In this document: piece after piece, positions 11,976-13,347 of the stretch
How positions within the stretch are numbered: position 1 is the first letter of the stretch
Layout of the letters: every line of letters begins with the position of its first letter
NCBI GenBank assembly: GCA_023442495.1
Contig: JAEZZB010000011.1
Span: forward strand, 1-13,347
Direction: 5' to 3'
Source of the DNA: Bacillota bacterium
Lineage (GTDB): Bacteria > Bacillota > Clostridia > Tissierellales > Peptoniphilaceae
Length of the DNA stretch: 13,347 nt
Program-made: the position numbers and the translations under genes
The notes under the pieces: model-generated
The model's database searches: none
Told to the model about the DNA's origin: nothing
What the model saw: the letters and a program-made list of their open reading frames with translations, nothing else

Positions 11976-13112
11976 TTACAATTTCCCATTCATAAGCCCA
12001 ACAATTCTTCCAATTTGTCTTCCTTGAATTTCTATCAACTTTTCTGCATTTTTCATTGATTCTTCAAGCGTCATTGGTCCATTTGAAAGATCAAAAATGT
12101 AGTCAAAGGCATCAGAATAATTCTCATTTACAAGCCCATTGCTTCCAGTCACTGCAAAACAATATTTTCCATGCTTTCTTGCAAGATTAGAAATGCCAAT
12201 TGGGGCTTTTCCAAAATATGTCTGACGATCAATTTTGCCTTCGCCTGTAATTACGAGATTTGCATTTTTGATTTTTGATTCCATGTCAATCATTTCTAAA
12301 ACTTTTTCAATACCGTTATAAAAGTCGGCATTAAAAACGGTCATAAATGCAAATCCAAGTCCACCAGCAGCTCCAGCCATTGATTTTTCAATATTTTCTT
12401 TATTAAATGCATTCTGAATAATCGAAGCCACACGATTAATCTCATTATCCACTTTTACAAAATCTTTTTCTTTCAATCCTTTTTGCCCACCATATGTAAA
12501 TGTTGCACCATCCTTACCACATAGAGGATTTTGGACATCAGAAAGAATTGTGAATTTCTTTGATTTTAGCCTTTCGTCCATTTTGCTAAAATCTATTGAA
12601 TAAATTTTAGATAAATCATTTGTGCCTCTTGGCTCAAATGATTTATCTTTGTTGTAAAATCTAGCTCCAAGCTCATAGAGCATACCGACACCCAAATCAT
12701 TAATTGCAGAGCCACCAATTGGAATTATAATTTCTTCAATAGACATTTCTAAAGCTTTTTTAATTACTATTCCAAGACCTTTTGAGCTGTCATTGTAGGC
12801 ATCGGGAGCTGATTTCAACCTATTTAATCCGATGATGTCAGAAGATTCGATGATTACAAAGTCTTTAGTAATTGCAATATTTGTTTCAATTGGATGATTT
12901 TCTGAATTTACTGTTGAAATTTTAGTAAGTTTTGAAGGAATTACAGAAACTAGCGCTTCAAGCGTGCCTTCACCTCCGTCGCCTATTGGAATTGTGGTAA
13001 TTTTAAGATCTTTATTTAAAGAAAGAATTCCATTTTTAATAGCCTCATTTGCACGACTTGAGCTTAGACTTCCTTTGAATGAATCGATTGAAATTAGGAT
13101 TTGATTAATCAT
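11976..13112 (-). CDS. Glycerate kinase (GlxK/GarK family)
   Basis: A 378-residue cytoplasmic kinase of the glycerate kinase type-1 family, phosphorylating D-glycerate with ATP to 2-phosphoglycerate (or 3-phosphoglycerate in some members), feeding lower glycolysis. Family marks in order: DSFKGSLSS (10-18), PIGDGGEGT (42-50), PIGGSAINDLGVGML (131-145), SDVQNPLCG (191-199), GAAGGLGFA (247-255) and TGEGKIDRQT (289-298). Length is the family norm (about 370-385). Ribosome binding site AAAGGA before ATG. Single gene; the next gene downstream has its own promoter. No glycerate-producing enzyme is in the window, so the source of glycerate (serine or sugar-acid breakdown) is unknown. Operator-like palindromes upstream suggest specific control. 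Confidence 0.93.
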   Translation of the reverse strand: MINQILISIDSFKGSLSSSRANEAIKNGILSLNKDLKITTIPIGDGGEGTLEALVSVIPSKLTKISTVNSENHPIETNIAITKDFVIIESSDIIGLNRLKSAPDAYNDSSKGLGIVIKKALEMSIEEIIIPIGGSAINDLGVGMLYELGARFYNKDKSFEPRGTNDLSKIYSIDFSKMDERLKSKKFTILSDVQNPLCGKDGATFTYGGQKGLKEKDFVKVDNEINRVASIIQNAFNKENIEKSMAGAAGGLGFAFMTVFNADFYNGIEKVLEMIDMESKIKNANLVITGEGKIDRQTYFGKAPIGISNLARKHGKYCFAVTGSNGLVNENYSDAFDYIFDLSNGPMTLEESMKNAEKLIEIQGRQIGRIVGLMNGKL

Positions 13113-13162
13113 TTGTTTGTCCTTTTTTGTAGTATTAAAATTTTGAAAGTTCTTTCACATTT

Positions 13163-13168
13163 ATTATA
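13163..13168 (-). promoter_or_regulatory. -10 box of the glycerate kinase promoter
   Basis: A perfect TATAAT on the minus strand lies about 50 bases upstream of the start codon. At 17-bp spacing the -35 position (13186-13191) reads AAACTT, a poor match that overlaps the first TTTCGA palindrome. A weak -35 covered by an operator suggests a regulated promoter. Confidence 0.55.
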
Positions 13169-13188
13169 GCAGTAAATGTTATTAAAAG

Positions 13189-13246
13189 TTTCGATTATAG
13201 TCGAAATTATAGTCAAAATCATGAAAAGTTTCGATTATAGTCGAAA
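13189..13246. promoter_or_regulatory. Two identical palindromic operator-like sites
   Basis: TTTCGATTATAGTCGAAA occurs at 13189-13206 and again at 13229-13246, identical, 40 bp apart; with the AAAAG in front the identical block is 23 bp. A third partial copy, ATTATAGTCAAAA, lies between them (13206-13218). The proximal site covers the -35 region of the glycerate kinase promoter. The layout fits a dimeric regulator binding two sites on the same face of the helix. The remaining bases to the window end (13247-13347) hold nothing I recognise. Confidence 0.6.
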
Positions 13247-13347
13247 CGCTACAAAATTTTGACTCATTGGAAATATTTCAAGCTCAATGTGGTCACAATT
13301 TCAGCTTTGAAACTCGTATATTACTTATATTATAGTATATCTAAAAT

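Overview
The window is AT-rich DNA from a low-GC Gram-positive anaerobe. Several things fit a Gram-positive anaerobic coccus of the Finegoldia/Peptoniphilus/Anaerococcus group: strong AGGAGG-type ribosome binding sites, a cell-wall protein with an NPATG sorting signal, a fructose PTS as the only sugar system in view, and a free-standing prolyl-tRNA editing protein. The genus is inferred from style, not proven by any marker gene.

Layout. (1) 1-449: the 3' part of a chromate-transporter-family (ChrA) gene, cut by the window edge. (2) 450-1199: no intact gene. It holds a decayed IS30-family transposase whose left part is deleted. (3) 1200-4835: a fructose uptake locus. fruK, a PTS IIBC gene and a PTS IIA gene are packed head-to-tail on the minus strand, divergent from an RpiR-type regulator on the plus strand. 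(4) 4836-5540: a second decayed IS30 copy in the same orientation as the first, then a 53-bp tandem repeat, then a terminator. The two IS remnants therefore bracket the fructose locus. (5) 5541-9191: a 1216-residue wall-anchored protein that fuses a 5'-nucleotidase to a second metallophosphatase, with its own promoter and terminator. (6) 9363-10106: a sirtuin. (7) 10107-11238: a four-unit repeat array with an exact 65-bp period (36-bp dyad units, 29-bp spacers), starting 21 bp after the stop codon of a PD-(D/E)XK-nuclease-like gene of unknown role. (8) 11408-13112: a YbaK/PrdX-type prolyl-tRNA editing protein and a glycerate kinase, with palindromic operator-like sites upstream of the kinase.

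How it works together. Fructose enters as fructose-1-phosphate through the PTS and is phosphorylated to fructose-1,6-bisphosphate by FruK; the divergent RpiR protein is the obvious candidate sensor. The surface nucleotidase would release nucleosides and phosphate outside the cell. The sirtuin, editing protein and glycerate kinase look like ordinary metabolism. The part least explained by known biology is the nuclease-like gene plus its CRISPR-like but divergent repeat array; next come the 53-bp dyad repeats and the IS30-bracketed fructose locus.
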